Counted from the first letter of the stretch, positions 36,136 to 48,934 are shown. The stretch: DNA of 64,000 nucleotides from Steinernema hermaphroditum (GCA_030435675.1 JAUCMV010000009.1:1-64000), one strand, 5' to 3'. A program made the numbers and translations. Notes: a model not told the origin generated them from the sequence alone.

Positions 36136-36346
36136 CGACAATATTCTTGCTGACCAACACAGTGGGGCACAACAATTCTCCGCAGCTGACGTCATCGCCG
36201 CCGTCGACAGAGACGATCTTGGTCGCCGCGAGGACTTGGAGGCAACCAGAGCCATCACTGTGCAACGCCCTCACTGTCGCCTCCAGGCGACCCTCTTCTT
36301 CCTTTCCCCCTATTTCAGAGGCCATTGTAGCAGACAGGACCAAATC

Positions 36347-36696
36347 TGTCGGCGACAAGCGGCCCGTCGCGCGACGAAGAAGTCACAACATCAGCGAGCC
36401 ACCGCCTCAGCCGCCATCTTCGTCGCCACCAGACACCTTCGCTCCCTCGCCAGTCGAACAGTTCGAAGGACGGTCAGCGGTCGCGCACGCCGTCTCCACC
36501 GCTGCCGTCCTCGTCTCCTCGCGTCGTTCGCCGCTCGCCGCTTAGTGATCCGTGCCCCCTTATGCCCCGTGCCTTTGTCTTATATTTCGTGTATATAAAT
36601 GTTTAATTACCCAAGTTTGAGATTTCTCTACAACGCTCTCTCTCGCGTTTCCTTCATCGTCGTCGACCCTCAGTTCGTCGTCGATCACCCTCAGCA
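36347..36696 (+). mobile_element. Pao/BEL-type LTR, tandem copy 2
   Basis: Identical to 1692-2041, with the same leader 13-mer after it; the following 37,0xx sequence has no gene until the ATPase relic. Confidence 0.55.
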
Positions 36697-37064
36697 AAAG
36701 ACCCGCGTGGCAGGACCCCAGGACGAGAAGGCCCATTCTTCCGTCCACTCTCCAATCCAACACACCACTGAACAGCCAGTTCACTCACTTTAAACGTCGT
36801 CACCGTCAAGAAGTTCGAACGGTCATTCAGTCAAAACGTTTCCAATGTGTCAATAACAAGGGGGTCTATCTGAAAAACAGTGCCCGTCTATTCCCTTATG
36901 GGTATTGAAAGTCATAAATCAATTGTGTGAATAAACTCTTAACTAACGCGTCCCCGCCCTTAAAAACAATTACGCCGGGCCGCGCGGGGGGAGGGGTGGA
37001 CGGGGAAATGTAGTTTGTAGTTTGACTTAATGTTATAAGGTAGTCTCGTTTTACAAATGCGGTG

Positions 37065-37560
37065 AGGTCCTTCAGACCTCAACCGCTGTTGGTAAAACGG
37101 TTTTAATTTGCTAAAATTCCTTGATGTTATGGCGACGCCAAAAGTTGACAAAATCTACTACTGTTACGGTGTTTATCAAAAGGAATTTAGTGAACTTTGT
37201 CAAAATCCCTTGATCACTCTCGTATAAGGCCATCCTGATATGGAAATGCTGGCTGAAGACCACGATTTACATAAACTTTTAATTGTTGACGACATGCTGA
37301 CAGACTTGAAGGATTCCAAAGGCGTTACGGATTTGTATGTGCGAGGCTCTCATCATCTCAACATTAGTGTGATCTCTCTGGTTCAAAATGCATTTTATGG
37401 CAATCGTACTATGCGAATTAATTGCACCTATTTGGTGCTGCTTCGGAACCCCTCTGATGGTTTGCAAGTACGCACGTTGGCACGGCAAATGTTTCCCGAT
37501 AACTGGAAGTACCTGTTAGAGGCATACGAAGACGCCACCAGCAAACCAATCTGTTTGTAA
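37065..37560 (+). pseudogene. Polinton packaging ATPase relic, tandem copy 2
   Basis: Same as 2410-2905, including the in-frame TAA (near 37226) before the open segment 37240-37560. Sharing of the lesion shows the decay came before the tandem duplication. Confidence 0.75.
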
Positions 37561-37654
37561 ACAATCACGCAACAGCCCCAGCAAATTTACGTTTATTGAC
37601 AAATATCTTCCCAGACGAAGACGGTCCTGTTGTTTACTGTCCTAAGCGAGGCTA

Positions 37655-37981
37655 ATGGCGCCCAAATCTCAACTGTTTGCCCTTTGCAAACATAAAAATT
37701 TCTTACACAATTTGGCAACCTGCAAAAGTCGTCGAAAACGTAAAGAGATTATTGAAAATTGTACTAATCAGGAAATTGCCTGTTTGATCGATTGTTGTTT
37801 CAACCTCTTACAGTACAAGATTCCATTAAGCAAAACACAGAAACGAAAGTTGCAACGTCATGCGCGAAGAATTCGTCAGCTTGCCCACACTGAAGATCTT
37901 GATAAAGCCCGACAAAAGGTGATGAAAGTTGGATATGGTGCATTTTTACCGTCATTGATCATTCCTGTCACTTTTAAGTAG
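37655..37981 (+). CDS. Polinton-associated small basic protein, tandem copy 2
   Basis: 108-codon ORF identical to 3000-3326. Confidence 0.6.
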   Translation: MAPKSQLFALCKHKNFLHNLATCKSRRKRKEIIENCTNQEIACLIDCCFNLLQYKIPLSKTQKRKLQRHARRIRQLAHTEDLDKARQKVMKVGYGAFLPSLIIPVTFK

Positions 37982-37993
37982 CTTGTTGTTCAA

Positions 37994-38311
37994 ATGAAAT
38001 ATACCAATAAATTTAAACTTGTTCCCTATGACAGTGGACCAAAGGAGACGATTCCTGTATTAGAACCTCGTGCAACGGGGCCTGGTGTACCTTTGCAAGA
38101 CTTGGAAAGGCAAATTGCCAATTTACTTAACGATTCATCTGTCGTCGGCCCTCCTCAGTACTACGAACTCGCGCGTCTTCGGCTGACTCCCAACGAGAGC
38201 CTCGGCGACGTCTACGACCCTCGACGTTTGTGCCCTCAGATCATCTTCCCGAAGGAAGACAATAATCTGGTATACGGTAGGTCCCTGCCGAAGAACTTTC
38301 AATTAGCGTAG
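37994..38311 (+). CDS. Polinton-associated hypothetical protein, tandem copy 2
   Basis: 105-codon ORF identical to 3339-3656. Confidence 0.5.
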   Translation: MKYTNKFKLVPYDSGPKETIPVLEPRATGPGVPLQDLERQIANLLNDSSVVGPPQYYELARLRLTPNESLGDVYDPRRLCPQIIFPKEDNNLVYGRSLPKNFQLA

Positions 38312-38341
38312 CCTTAGGAATCCTCACTGGCAACCATCTCT

Positions 38342-39334
38342 ATGACTTTTCGAACGAAACGACGATTGTCGCGATTCATGGCTCAGCGCGACCTTTTATC
38401 ACATAGCAAGCGAATATCGTTTGCAATACAGCGGACGCTGTTGATCTTGCATCTGATGGTCCGATTCCTGGCGTCAAACATCTTGTTGTCAGCGGTGGTG
38501 GGACTACGGATTCATACATTGGCCAACAAGTTCAACAGCTGGCGCCGGAACGGAAGTACTCCCCCGACCGAAGAAGAGGTCTTAGCCTTTCTTGGTCAGC
38601 TATTCTGTGCAACCTCTTCCGTCTCCGTGGTGCAGTCGGCCGCTGCAGCCCTCAAGTGGAACATGAAGTTCTCTCCTGGCAGCAACCCAGTCGACTCCGT
38701 GTGGATACGTGCGTTCCTAGATGGTCTTCGGCGTCAAGCCCCGCCTGTTCAACACCACCCGAAGGTAACGGAGGCTGAAATGCGTCTCATTGCAGGCTGG
38801 GAGCCGCCTACCATCAAAGACCGTCGCATGGTCACCTACTTGTGCCTCCTGTATGCAGCATGTCTCCGACCATCGGAAGGTCTGCAGCTGTTATGGAATC
38901 AAATCAACTTCTCGGACTCGGATATGCAGATTCGGGTCGAGAAAGACAAGACGCGCAAGGAAGGGCCGCCTCGCATCACTCCCATACGGAAGTCATCATC
39001 ATCGCTTTGTGCAGTCCATATATTGCAAAACTGGTTGCAAGTGGCTCCCAAGTCCGAGTTCGTCTTCCCAAGCTTAAGGAATCCCAAAATCGCTTTCTCT
39101 TATGGTGCCGCTAGGAAGGAACTAGCCCGACTGGTTGGCGCGCTTGGACTGCAGGAAAACTTGACTCTACATGGATTTCGCGGCGGATCCGCGACAGCTG
39201 CAATAGCCAACGGTGCACCCATCGACGAAGTGATGAGGTTCGGCGGATGGAAACGACAAGCTACTCTAGATGCCTACGTTGAAGTCTCAGCCGCCACTGT
39301 GCCTACTGCGTCCGCTTCCTTTGATTATCTCTAG
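38342..39334 (+). CDS. Tyrosine recombinase, locus 1, tandem copy 2
   Basis: Protein identical to the 3687-4679 frame; catalytic R, K, HxxR, W and Y retained. Codons before 38514 belong to flanking sequence. Confidence 0.8.
   Translation: MTFRTKRRLSRFMAQRDLLSHSKRISFAIQRTLLILHLMVRFLASNILLSAVVGLRIHTLANKFNSWRRNGSTPPTEEEVLAFLGQLFCATSSVSVVQSAAAALKWNMKFSPGSNPVDSVWIRAFLDGLRRQAPPVQHHPKVTEAEMRLIAGWEPPTIKDRRMVTYLCLLYAACLRPSEGLQLLWNQINFSDSDMQIRVEKDKTRKEGPPRITPIRKSSSSLCAVHILQNWLQVAPKSEFVFPSLRNPKIAFSYGAARKELARLVGALGLQENLTLHGFRGGSATAAIANGAPIDEVMRFGGWKRQATLDAYVEVSAATVPTASASFDYL
38459..38513 (-). repeat. RTE-head repeat, distal part, tandem copy 2
   Basis: Identical to 3804-3858; ends with GATTC at 38509-38513. 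Confidence 0.8.
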
Positions 39335-39339
39335 TGTCG

Positions 39340-39505
39340 ATGTTGTATATGTTGTTTTGATATCGCTTAGTGCGTGATTCAATTGTTACCGCTGTTCCGT
39401 TGATCATCATTGTTACCTTACGAGCTTGAACTGCATAAAGCATCCCTATTGTGACAAGGGGCGGTATCTTTGGGGTTTACGTTAGAAGAGAGAGGTTTAG
39501 TGGTC
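39340..39505 (+). repeat. 166-bp inverted repeat left arm, tandem copy 2
   Basis: Perfect reverse complement of 39564-39729; the copy-1 pair has one mismatch. Confidence 0.95.
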
Positions 39506-39563
39506 TTCTACGCGAAGATGAAATGTACTTTTTCGCGTAGAAGTGCGAAGCGCTTCGGAGCGA

Positions 39564-39729
39564 GACCACTAAACCTCTCTCTTCTAACGTAAACCCCAAA
39601 GATACCGCCCCTTGTCACAATAGGGATGCTTTATGCAGTTCAAGCTCGTAAGGTAACAATGATGATCAACGGAACAGCGGTAACAATTGAATCACGCACT
39701 AAGCGATATCAAAACAACATATACAACAT
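39564..39729 (-). repeat. 166-bp inverted repeat right arm, tandem copy 2
   Basis: Pairs with 39340-39505 across a 58-bp spacer. Confidence 0.95.
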
Positions 39730-39735
39730 ATACAA

Positions 39736-39866
39736 GATTCCGGGTGTCCCAATTCCCTCTGGAAGCCGGAAAACTCACAGATGCCATAGGGTTTGCCATC
39801 AGACCAACCAGACACTCAGAGAGTGACCGGAGGGACCGACCGCTCACCACCGTGACACGAGTGAGA
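39736..39866 (-). repeat. RTE-head repeat, proximal part, tandem copy 2
   Basis: Identical to 5081-5211. Confidence 0.8.
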
Positions 39867-40006
39867 CCCGCGTGCATTTGCTGCATTTGCTTGCGTAATT
39901 ATGCGGTGCGGTACAACGAGCCACCGTTCGATGACGACATCACGGATGATGAAATTGATGATCCCCTCTAAGCCAATGATACTGTAACCGGGATAGCAAC
40001 TCGTAC

Positions 40007-40373
40007 AGTTGCATCAAGGAAATCCCCGGAAATCGGTGCTCTACTGAAGCGCTCGTGTGTCTTGTTGTCCTTGTGATTCTTTTCCTCGCGTTCCTCCGTT
40101 TTGCCCTACTATTGTACTGCCCTTTGCATTGGGTTGATCCATGACAAATGGCCCATTTTGTAACCATCCTTTAATTATACAATGTTTGCTCCCAGGGCCA
40201 AGCCGATGGGTACATTGTTGAGTACAGTTAATTCTCTCCCCATATTGTGGTTTGCACCTTGTCCACTGTATTCCTCTTGATGTTGTCACACTTTTTGACT
40301 CTAAACCCCCTGTGTTCTATGAACGGAGGATCCAGTGTTGCCCAAAAAATCAGCTGATGTTATTACGTGCCAA
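40007..40373 (+). pseudogene. Duplicated 3' end of tail-anchored gene, tandem copy 2
   Basis: Identical to 5352-5718. Confidence 0.85.
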
Positions 40374-40681
40374 TGGCAAATACCCTGAGTGAAATGCAGG
40401 AGTTTTACGTAGACAAACAATCGTTGCAGGAATCGTCTCGCCCTGACGAGCGCGGGGCAAATCAACCCATGTGGTTCAAAAACGGATGGAATCGTCGACA
40501 ACACTGTTCGTTTTGTCAACTCTTCTTCACAGACTGTCTCAAAAATCACTTCAATTGTTCGTTCGGAGAAAGAATGAGAAGAAGAGCGGTCGCTCGGGAC
40601 GAAGCAGACAGACTTAAACGTCTCGTCTTACGGTTGAATTTGAGACAGTCTCGGTCCTCTTCCAGCTCCCTTCAAAAATAA
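40373..40681 (+). CDS. Small C2HC zinc-finger ORF, tandem copy 2
   Basis: Identical to 5718-6026; same doubts about being a real gene. Confidence 0.4.
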   Translation: MANTLSEMQEFYVDKQSLQESSRPDERGANQPMWFKNGWNRRQHCSFCQLFFTDCLKNHFNCSFGERMRRRAVARDEADRLKRLVLRLNLRQSRSSSSSLQK

Positions 40682-40785
40682 AACACTTTTCAGACTGTCC
40701 CTGCCATGTTTTTCTGCCTGGTTCGCTCGATTCATGCCCTTGCACTAGAGCAAACATTTCCCAAAGCACGGTTCCCTCTTTTCAG

Positions 40786-41013
40786 ATCCCAAAACCGCTC
40801 CTCAAATCGAAGGGAATGGACGTCTCCGACGACGTCGTCGCCTCCTTCGGCGAGATCTTCGAGTCGGCGCCATCGGACTCACAGACGCCCACAAGATTCT
40901 CGGGTTTCATTGAGAACTACCTGAAGATCTTCGGCGAGAAACGCGAAAGCGTCGGCACACGCCTGAACAGACTTCGGGCGGGTGTCTCGAAGCTGACGGA
41001 GACGCGCGATGGG
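40786..41013 (+). pseudogene. Dynein-2 stalk-entry exon copy A, tandem copy 2
   Basis: Identical to 6131-6358. Confidence 0.7.
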
Positions 41014-41186
41014 GGTCAGGGCAGCTCATACCAGGGCAACAAACTTTGTGCATTAGTAGAGCTATGGCCATGTAGTGCAGTGACGTAGGCCGCACCGGCA
41101 GCATCTCATATGAGAGGGTCTAAAAGCAGGTTAAAAGATAGGGATGAGGGTATATAGTGCTGTAGAATTGCAAGTAGGTGCGATGA

Positions 41187-41260
41187 CCGTGTGGTGTAGT
41201 GGTCAACGTGCAGGACTACCACGCTTTCTTCCGCCGGGTTCGATCCCCGTCGGCGGCATA
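41187..41260 (+). tRNA. tRNA-like sequence, tandem copy 2
   Basis: Identical to 6532-6605; acceptor arms unpaired. Confidence 0.3.
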
Positions 41261-41306
41261 ACTTTTTTCTTGCCCTTACTATGTTCGCCACTGTCTTTAA
41301 AACCGT

Positions 41307-42395
41307 TTAAAATGAACGAAAATCGCCTCTTACGAGAGTCGTAAACGACCACACAGCGATACCGTAGTGAAACTTCGGTCGCAGCTTCCTTTTGCCTAAA
41401 TTCAAACACCATTTTTTAGCCGGGAAATGGATTAAAATAGGAGAACCAATTGAAATAGCACTTATTATTTCCAACGAGCTCACAAAATAACTGATTAGAC
41501 AATCAACATGCATGTCTTTCGATGATTGTGTGATCGAAACAAAAACAGTTCTCGCAATAAGAACATCTGAAAATTGGCATGCTTTCGGTGGCTTATTCTG
41601 AAGAAACCCAGCTGCGTACCACGCGTATTGCAGCATCGGCCGGTATCGAGAAGAGGCAAACTGCCAAGCAGTCAGGTCCAACAAAGTGCCGACGTGCTTC
41701 CGGGTTGACACTATGTAGTCGGGTTTCTGCCGAATTATAAGCTCGGTCAGTCGGCGGTGAAATGCCTTGATCTGGCGGTTGCAAAACACGTCCAACGGCT
41801 GCAGTTCACCGGTCGTTTTTTTCGGAAACGTGACGAATTCAATGTTTTGGCGAAACTGATTTTTCCCCTTCTCGTATCCGTTCCAACAGTCCACGAAAAG
41901 AACCGAATGATCACCGCCATTGGGTAGGAAAACTTCACGAAGAAAGTCCATCATAAGTTCGCTGGACATCATTCCGCTAGTAGAGTGAACGCAGTGGAGA
42001 TGAGAAAATTCTCTCAGCTCCTCTTGAAACTTCTTTGGCGCCTTCCTCTCCTGAAAACAAACAAGAAGAGGAAGCTGGAATTCGCCGGAGGCAGAGATTG
42101 CGGGCTGTATTGTCAGTGAATGAGTGAGTGCATTCTCGCGTTGAACGATCACTTGTATTTGTTTCGTTCCCTTCAACGCGAGTGTTCTTCTTCCTCTGAG
42201 CTCCAACTGGATTCCACTCTGATCGGTGTTACATATCTAAACTAGCTGTTTGATTGATGCAAATTTTATCACAGTACCTTGGAATAGCGGTCGGGATCGG
42301 CAAGACACGTTCGTGCGAGAGTTCGAAAGTGACTAATTGATGCCTGACGCTGCTCCTGATCGTCATCGAAGCAGGTTCGTGTAGCAGTGTGGGTC
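41307..42395 (-). pseudogene. Pogo-like DDE transposase, tandem copy 2
   Basis: Identical to 6652-7740, with the 41-bp intron at 42237-42277. Confidence 0.75.
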
Positions 42396-42566
42396 ACCTA
42401 TCTACTAACGATTCGCCGATTCTTCTTGAATCGAAAGAGAATCGTGCTTTACGCCCCGGATCCCGCCGTGACAGTTTTATTAAACTTTGTTCGTTATGTG
42501 GTATGACCTGTCTCTGGTATGGGCTGTCCGTGGTATGAATTTCGTGGTATGGGTTGCCCTGGTATG

Positions 42567-42807
42567 AGCTGCCCTGACCCCCATCGCGCGTCTCCGTCAG
42601 CTTCGAGACACCCGCCCGAAGTCTGTTCAGGCGTGTGCCGACGCTTTCGCGTTTCTCGCCGAAGATCTTCAGGTAGTTCTCAATGAAAACCGAGAATCTT
42701 GTGGGCGTCTGTGAGTCCGATGGCGCCGACTCGAAGATCTCGCCGAAGGAGACGACGACGTCGTCGAAGATGTCCATTCCCTTCGACTTCAGGAGCAGTT
42801 TTGGGAT
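42567..42807 (-). pseudogene. Dynein-2 stalk-entry exon copy B, tandem copy 2
   Basis: Identical to 7912-8152. Confidence 0.72.
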
Positions 42808-43117
42808 CTGAAAAGAGGGAACCGTGCTTTGGGAAATGTTTGCTCTAGTGCAAGGGCATGAATCGAGCGAACCAGGCAGAAAAACATGGCAGGGACAGTC
42901 TGAAAAGTGTTTTATTTTTGAAGGGAGCTGGAAGAGGACCGAGACTGTCTCAAATTCAACCGTAAGACGAGACGTTTAAGTCTGTCTGCTTCGTCCCGAG
43001 CGACCGCTCTTCTTCTTATTCTTTCTCCGAACGAACAATTGAAGTGATTTTTGAGACAGTCTGTGAAGTGCAGCCTGCAGCCCTGTGCTCCCTCACAAAA
43101 TTATGCACTTTCCAGTG

Positions 43118-43227
43118 AGAAGAACGAGTAGAGGTCTCGTGTGTATCCCTGCTGCGAAGGGAGGTCCCGCAGCGCGTTGGAGAACTGGTCGAACTCCTGA
43201 GGGGAAAAGAGACCCGGAACGTCGCCG
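43118..43227 (-). pseudogene. Inverted partial AAA4 exon, tandem copy 2
   Basis: Identical to 8463-8572. Confidence 0.75.
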
Positions 43228-43288
43228 GAGGAAAAAACGATCTCAAAGCCGTGAGTCCTGCCACGATGACCCAGGACCTTTCTTTTAG

Positions 43289-43696
43289 GCGATGCAAACG
43301 GCGGCCGTCGAAAACGAAAACGTCGTCTTCGTGATAGAGGACTACCAGGTCCTCTCGGAGTCCTTCCTCGAAATGCTCAACTCGGTGCTCTCCTCCGGCG
43401 ACGTTCCGGGTCTCTTTTCCCCTCAGGAGTTCGACCAGTTCGGCAACGCGCTGCGGGACCTCGCCTCGCAGCAGGGATACACACGAGACCTTTACTCGTT
43501 CTTCTCCTACAGTAATCCTCAGTGGAAGTGCGCATCAAGGAGATTCGTTTCAGAAGTACATCAGAATCTGCACGTGGCGATCATCGCCAACGTCGACAGC
43601 GACTGTTTTGTCAAGAATCTGACGGCCAATCCCGCCTTCTACAAGCAGGCGAACGTCCTCTGGAACGAGTCGTGGTCGAAGAGGACCCTTGTGCAG
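43289..43696 (+). pseudogene. Dynein-2 AAA4 exon, tandem copy 2
   Basis: Identical to 8634-9041, same splice sites. Confidence 0.78.
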
Positions 43697-44061
43697 GTAA
43701 ACTATGGAACATAAATGATGTAGCTGAAGTACAGACGATTTATGAAACAATCTGGAAAGTGCATAATTTGTGAAGGAGCACAGGACTGCAGGCTACACTG
43801 TCTCAAAAATCACTTAAATTGTCCATTCGGAGAAAGAATGAGAGGGAGACCGGTGGCTCAGCACCAGTAGATAGACTCGTCTCGTTCTACGGTTGTTGAA
43901 TTCGAGAGAATCTCGGATGTGCACCACCGATCCTCTTCCAGCTGCCTTCAAGAATAAAACACTTTTCAGACTGTCTCTGCCATGTTTTTCTGCCTGGTTC
44001 GCTCGATTCATGCGCTTGCACTAGAGAAAATATTTCCCAAAGCACAGTTCCCTCTGTTTAG

Positions 44062-44295
44062 ATCCCAAAACTGCTCCTCAAATCGAAGGGAATGGACGTC
44101 TCCGACGACATCGTCGTCTCCTTCGGCGAGATCTTCGAGTCGGCGCCGCCGGACTCACAGACGCCCACAAGATTCTCTGTTTTCATTGAGAACTACCTGA
44201 AGATCTTCGGCGAGAAACGCGAAAGCGTCGGCACACGCCTGAACAGACGGGCGGGTGTCTCGAAGCTGACGGAGACGCGAGACGGCAAAAAAAGT
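44062..44295 (+). pseudogene. Dynein-2 stalk-entry exon copy C, tandem copy 2
   Basis: Identical to 9407-9640. Confidence 0.75.
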
Positions 44296-44344
44296 AAAAA
44301 GTAAAAAAAAATAGAATAAAATTACTTTCGAAAATGCTTTTTGA

Positions 44345-44505
44345 AAACTGTTTCCGGAAACTGTTTCCGGGTGGTCATAGTGCAAAACGCAACTATGACC
44401 GCGAAACTGTTTCCGCAAACCTGGAAACCGTTTCCGCGCCCCGGAAACAGTTTTCAAGCAAAATCCGGAAACTGTTTCCGGAAACCGTTTCCGGAACTAT
44501 GACCG
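44345..44505. repeat. GGAAAC palindromic cluster, tandem copy 2
   Basis: Identical to 9690-9850. Confidence 0.7.
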
Positions 44506-44766
44506 GCCCTTAAGGTCTCGAGTTCGATTCCCACAGAGAATCTATTATGTTTCGATTTTCCTTCTTTTCACCGAAACTGTACATTATTATGTTTCTTGGT
44601 GTTTAACAACACCGTTTCTTGTCTTGCATCAAATGTAGCCTAAAAAACCCTTTGCACGAATCCGAACTGGTAACCCAGATTTCACTTTTGTGGTGAAGCT
44701 GTTTTTCGTTCTTTCACGGTCCCCTCTCTTTTGCTAATTACCTCAGGACATCAAACCAAAGAAGAA

Positions 44767-44841
44767 TGGCTGGGATGGGTATCGAACTCGGCTCCCAAAA
44801 ACGGCAACCAAGAGACTATCCAGCTCGACCACATAAACAGT
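44767..44841 (-). tRNA. tRNA-like sequence, tandem copy 2
   Basis: Identical to 10112-10186. Confidence 0.3.
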
Positions 44842-45141
44842 TGCCGCTCACCCAGCAAAGTTGGCTATATTCAATAAAACGCGACTTTCAGAAGGCATTT
44901 ACGCGTATATGTGTTTGTATTGGCCAGAATCGAATAGGATCTGTCGTTCTGACATCTTAAACGATAAGGGGAGAAGGGGGAGCGCGAAAGAATGAAAATC
45001 AACTCCACGACAAAGGTGAAATTCGGGTTACCAGTTCCGATTCCTGCAAAGGGTTCCAAACCAATGATCAGTGTTGGTAAACGCCAGGAGATGTGAAAAT
45101 ATGCTGTTATGGTTAGAAGAAAGAAGATGGAAGCACAATAA

Positions 45142-45211
45142 AACCTGGTTGGGCTCGAACCCGAGACCGTAGACTGGCGTCTCAGAGCACTACCCCTCGA
45201 CCACACGAGCA
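45142..45211 (-). tRNA. tRNA-like sequence, tandem copy 2
   Basis: Identical to 10487-10556. Confidence 0.35.
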
Positions 45212-45660
45212 CAACGTTCGCAATTGCAATTCAATGGCACTAGTATTGAGTGTCGTGAATTTTGGTAACTTCGGGGCCCTGCTTAGGGTGGATAGCTTCA
45301 TTTTTGGCACGCGAGTTTTTGTGTGCTCCACTTCTCAGATGCACCTCTACCACCGTGGCAAATATCAGCTCGATCGGCGTGTATCACTTGGGAACAGTCC
45401 CTTGTCAGCTCTCTTCGGCTATCATACAGGTTCGTTGCCTGTATACTATTTTCAGTTATCTCGTAAGAAGACCCGCGTGGCGCTCCAGGATAAGGAGAAA
45501 GGCGAGGCGAGATATACTACAACATCTTTCTTGTTGGTGCGTCGGAAGATTCGACACCTGCGGCAACTGGCTCTTCGGATTAAGGAATCGCGAAACCAGT
45601 ATATTAGGACGTATCGACAAGGATTCGAACGTCGTAATTACGTAATTAAGTCGTAATTAC

Positions 45661-46565
45661 AATCAAAACTAGAGATTGTTTCAAACAACATTGAAAAATT
45701 AGAAGAAAATTTCAACAAGTTTAATAAAGAACATGAGCGATATTTTAATTCAATTAGTCAAAATGATTCTGAAGACCTGCAAAGAGCAGAGGAAGATTAC
45801 GACGAGCATGAAGAAAAGTACAATGAAAGCTTGGAATTACTGAAAAACGGAAGAAATTCGATTACAACGCTCATAGAATTCCTGCAAAACCGATTACAAA
45901 ACATGAGCAATTCAACGTTGACTACGACCGCTCAAAATCAGACAAATGGTTCGACAATGAGTCCTTCTGCAAATCACCCTGACCACTCAACTCATTACAC
46001 AGCAAAATCGAGAATAATTCCGCTAAAAATCCCAACCTTCAAAGGAGAAACAATGGAATGGGAAATATTCCATACGCTATTTAAGAAACAAATTGACTGC
46101 AATGAAGAATTAGACGATGTCGAGAAGTTTTCGTACTTATTACAGTTCCTTGAAGATCAACCTAAAGAAATAGTAAGACAATACACGCCCTCCAGTGATG
46201 GTTACAGAATGGCCTTAATACAACTCGAACAAACCTACGGTAACCATGTTTCGCAGATTCAAAAACTGTGGCAGGAACTAAACAACATAATTTCATGCAG
46301 AAACGATCCGACGGAAGAAGAAAAACTGCTTCGAAAGATTACTGCTTTGGGAAGACAACTAGTACACCACGGAGAAAGTGAAAATTCGCATGGGGTATTA
46401 CAGCAAATACTGAGCAAATTCTCGGCACGTACACGAAGAAGTGTCTACACGAACCTTGAAACATTAGAGGATTGGACCCTGCAAACGATAATAAACAGAT
46501 TAGAAAAACAAATAAAGACAAATTCGCTGGTCAATACGTACTGCGAAACACATGATTCGAAATTT
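45661..46565 (+). pseudogene. BEL gag first partial copy, tandem copy 2
   Basis: Identical to 11006-11910. Confidence 0.8.
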
Positions 46566-47021
46566 TCTGCACGAAGAGTACGTAGACGCCATAGAAGAAG
46601 AAGATTCAGTAAATCTCCTAAAAGCAGAAGAAGATTTAGACGAATATGAAGACAAATATAATGAAAGCATAATGCTACTTGAAGGCGATAAGGAATCCTT
46701 GAGCACGCTGATTACACTGCTACAACAGAAAGCGGAATGTCTAAATGATTCCATACAAAACTCGACCAGTCACAGCAGTTTAACGAGTCTAAAACGAATC
46801 AAAGTACGATGCAAGAAGATCATTCGAACAATTACATGAAGACTAAAATCATCCCGTTGAAAATACCGACCTTCGAAGGAAATACAATGGAGTGGGAGAT
46901 ATTTCACACACTATTTAAAAAACAAATTGATAAAAACGACAATTTAGATTCAGTAGAAAAATTCTCTTATTTATTACAATTTCTAGAAGGACAACCGAAA
47001 GAGATCGTACGACAATACAAC
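46566..47021 (+). pseudogene. BEL gag second copy 5' part, tandem copy 2
   Basis: Identical to 11911-12366. Confidence 0.75.
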
Positions 47022-48934
47022 TGTCGCGACAAGCGGTCGCGTCCTTTCAGCGCGTCCGGGATTTCCCGGATTTCAGCAGAATTTGAATCCCGCGCCAATT
47101 CTGAACCAGACGTCTATGCGCCGAATAACGTGTCTACGAGACGCAGAAGGTTCCGGAACATTATCTAGACAAGACAGTGGGCTGCAAACAACGAGAGGAG
47201 CAGAGTTCATCAGTGTGCGGCTGGAGAGCAGCGATGTTCTTCAGAGTTCCGGAGCGGACTCCCAGTGATCGGTTGAGTGTTGTTGTGTGTGCCCGCGCGG
47301 ACCTGTTGTTTTCGGATCGTGTGATCCAAATTCTGTATTTGTTGCTGATTATTGTTGTTACCGTAGCCTGGGTAAATTGTTGTACCAGCTCGGTTTTGTT
47401 GTATTCCTGGAGATCCGTCGGATTCCAGTTAGTGTTGTAAAGGAAGATCGCGCGCCGCGGATCTTTTCCCTGTGTTTTGTCCGGCGTTGAAACTTGCGAG
47501 TTTGCGCCAGTTGCTGTTGCGAGGCTACAGTGTTAGCTCGCGTGTATTAGTGTTGTAGTGGTGATTGCATCACCGTGTGTGGTTGGAAGTCGCGTGCACA
47601 AGGGAATCCCGCGTGGCGACAGTCGCTTACGTACTTTGAAGAAGCAGAGTATAGTCGACGCGGAAAATCTTATGCAAAAATCGGGAATGGTCCCGCAACG
47701 AAAATTTTTGGCGCGAAAAGTGCCTAGCGGTCGATTTACAAGGGGATTTCGGAGTTTCGGCAGAGAATCGTGAAAATCTCGTGCAGTTTTACGGTTTCGA
47801 TGAAAAAAAAAACCGTACAACTGTTCTCCAGGCTCTGGCGAGCATTTTGCGCCCTGGATTGTCGGAATTCGCTGCGTTTCCACAGATCCTATACGTTTTT
47901 ACGATAACAGTGTTGTTCCACGCGGAGACTGACCTCAATATTGATCGTTTTTTTAGATATTTTACCTTCAAAATAGCAAAATGAACAAGGAAATAACAAG
48001 AAAGATCATTAATCGGTTGCATATGAATCCAACTCTTCTTCCGATGAAGAGCGATAAGCCATACCGGCAAATGAACCTGTATGTAGGTTCAGCAACTCAG
48101 TCTCTTTGTTCTGCGCATTTCTATAGAAGCCTCTAATATACGAAGCTGGAATAGATTCACAAGCTTCTCGGGTAAGATTCATCACGGTGGCGATCTTGTC
48201 TTGAAGTACGAGATGGTCTCGCACATAGCGCTTCACTCTAGCGCTTCATAGCGCTTTTAACCCCAGACTTGTTCGATTGGATTTAATTCTGCGTGATAAG
48301 GGGGGAATCGAACCGGCTTAACCCCATGCGACGCACACATTTCGTCGAAGAATCGTTTGATGAAGTCATGCGCAGAACAAAGAGACTGAGTTGCTGAACC
48401 TACATACAGGTTCATTTGCCGGTATGGCCTATCGCTCTTCATCGGAAGAAGAGTTGGATTCATATGCAACCGGTTAATGATCGTTCTTGTTATTTCCTTG
48501 TTCATTTTGCTATTTTGAAGGTAAAATATCTAAAAAAACGATCAATATTGAGGTCAGTCTCCGCGTGGAACAACACTGTTATCGTAAAAACGTATAGGAT
48601 CTGTGGAAACGCAGCGAATTCCGACAATCCAGGGCGCAAAATGCTCACCAGAGCCTGGAGAACAGTTGTACGGGTTTTTTTTTCATCGAAACCGTAAAAC
48701 TGCACGAGATTTTCACGATTCTCTGCCGAAACTCCGAAATCCCCTTGTAAATCGACCGCTAGGCACTTTTCGCGCCAAAAATTTTCGTTGCGGGACCATT
48801 CCCGATTTTTGCATAAGATTTTCCGCGTCGACTATACGTATTTGGCTGTTTTTGGCGAGCTCTGCGACATAGTGAACTGCGAGTGCGTGGAATTTAAGGG
48901 CGGTCAGAGAGCGAGACTCTATCCGTTTTCCACA
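47022..48934 (+). mobile_element. Solo LTR with nested fold-back element, tandem copy 2
   Basis: As 12367-14278, TSD ACAAC on both sides; one extra A in the left arm of the nested element. Confidence 0.85.
47652..48834. mobile_element. Fold-back Tc1/mariner-type element, tandem copy 2
   Basis: As 12997-14178 with A10 instead of A9 in the left arm; TA flanks retained. Confidence 0.88.

Larger units (their letters stand above)
38514..39735 (+). mobile_element. Crypton-like element, locus 1, tandem copy 2
   Basis: Same as 3859-5080 except A at 39381, which makes the 166-bp arms (39340-39505 and 39564-39729) perfectly complementary. GATTC flanks at 38509-38513 and 39736-39740. Confidence 0.72.
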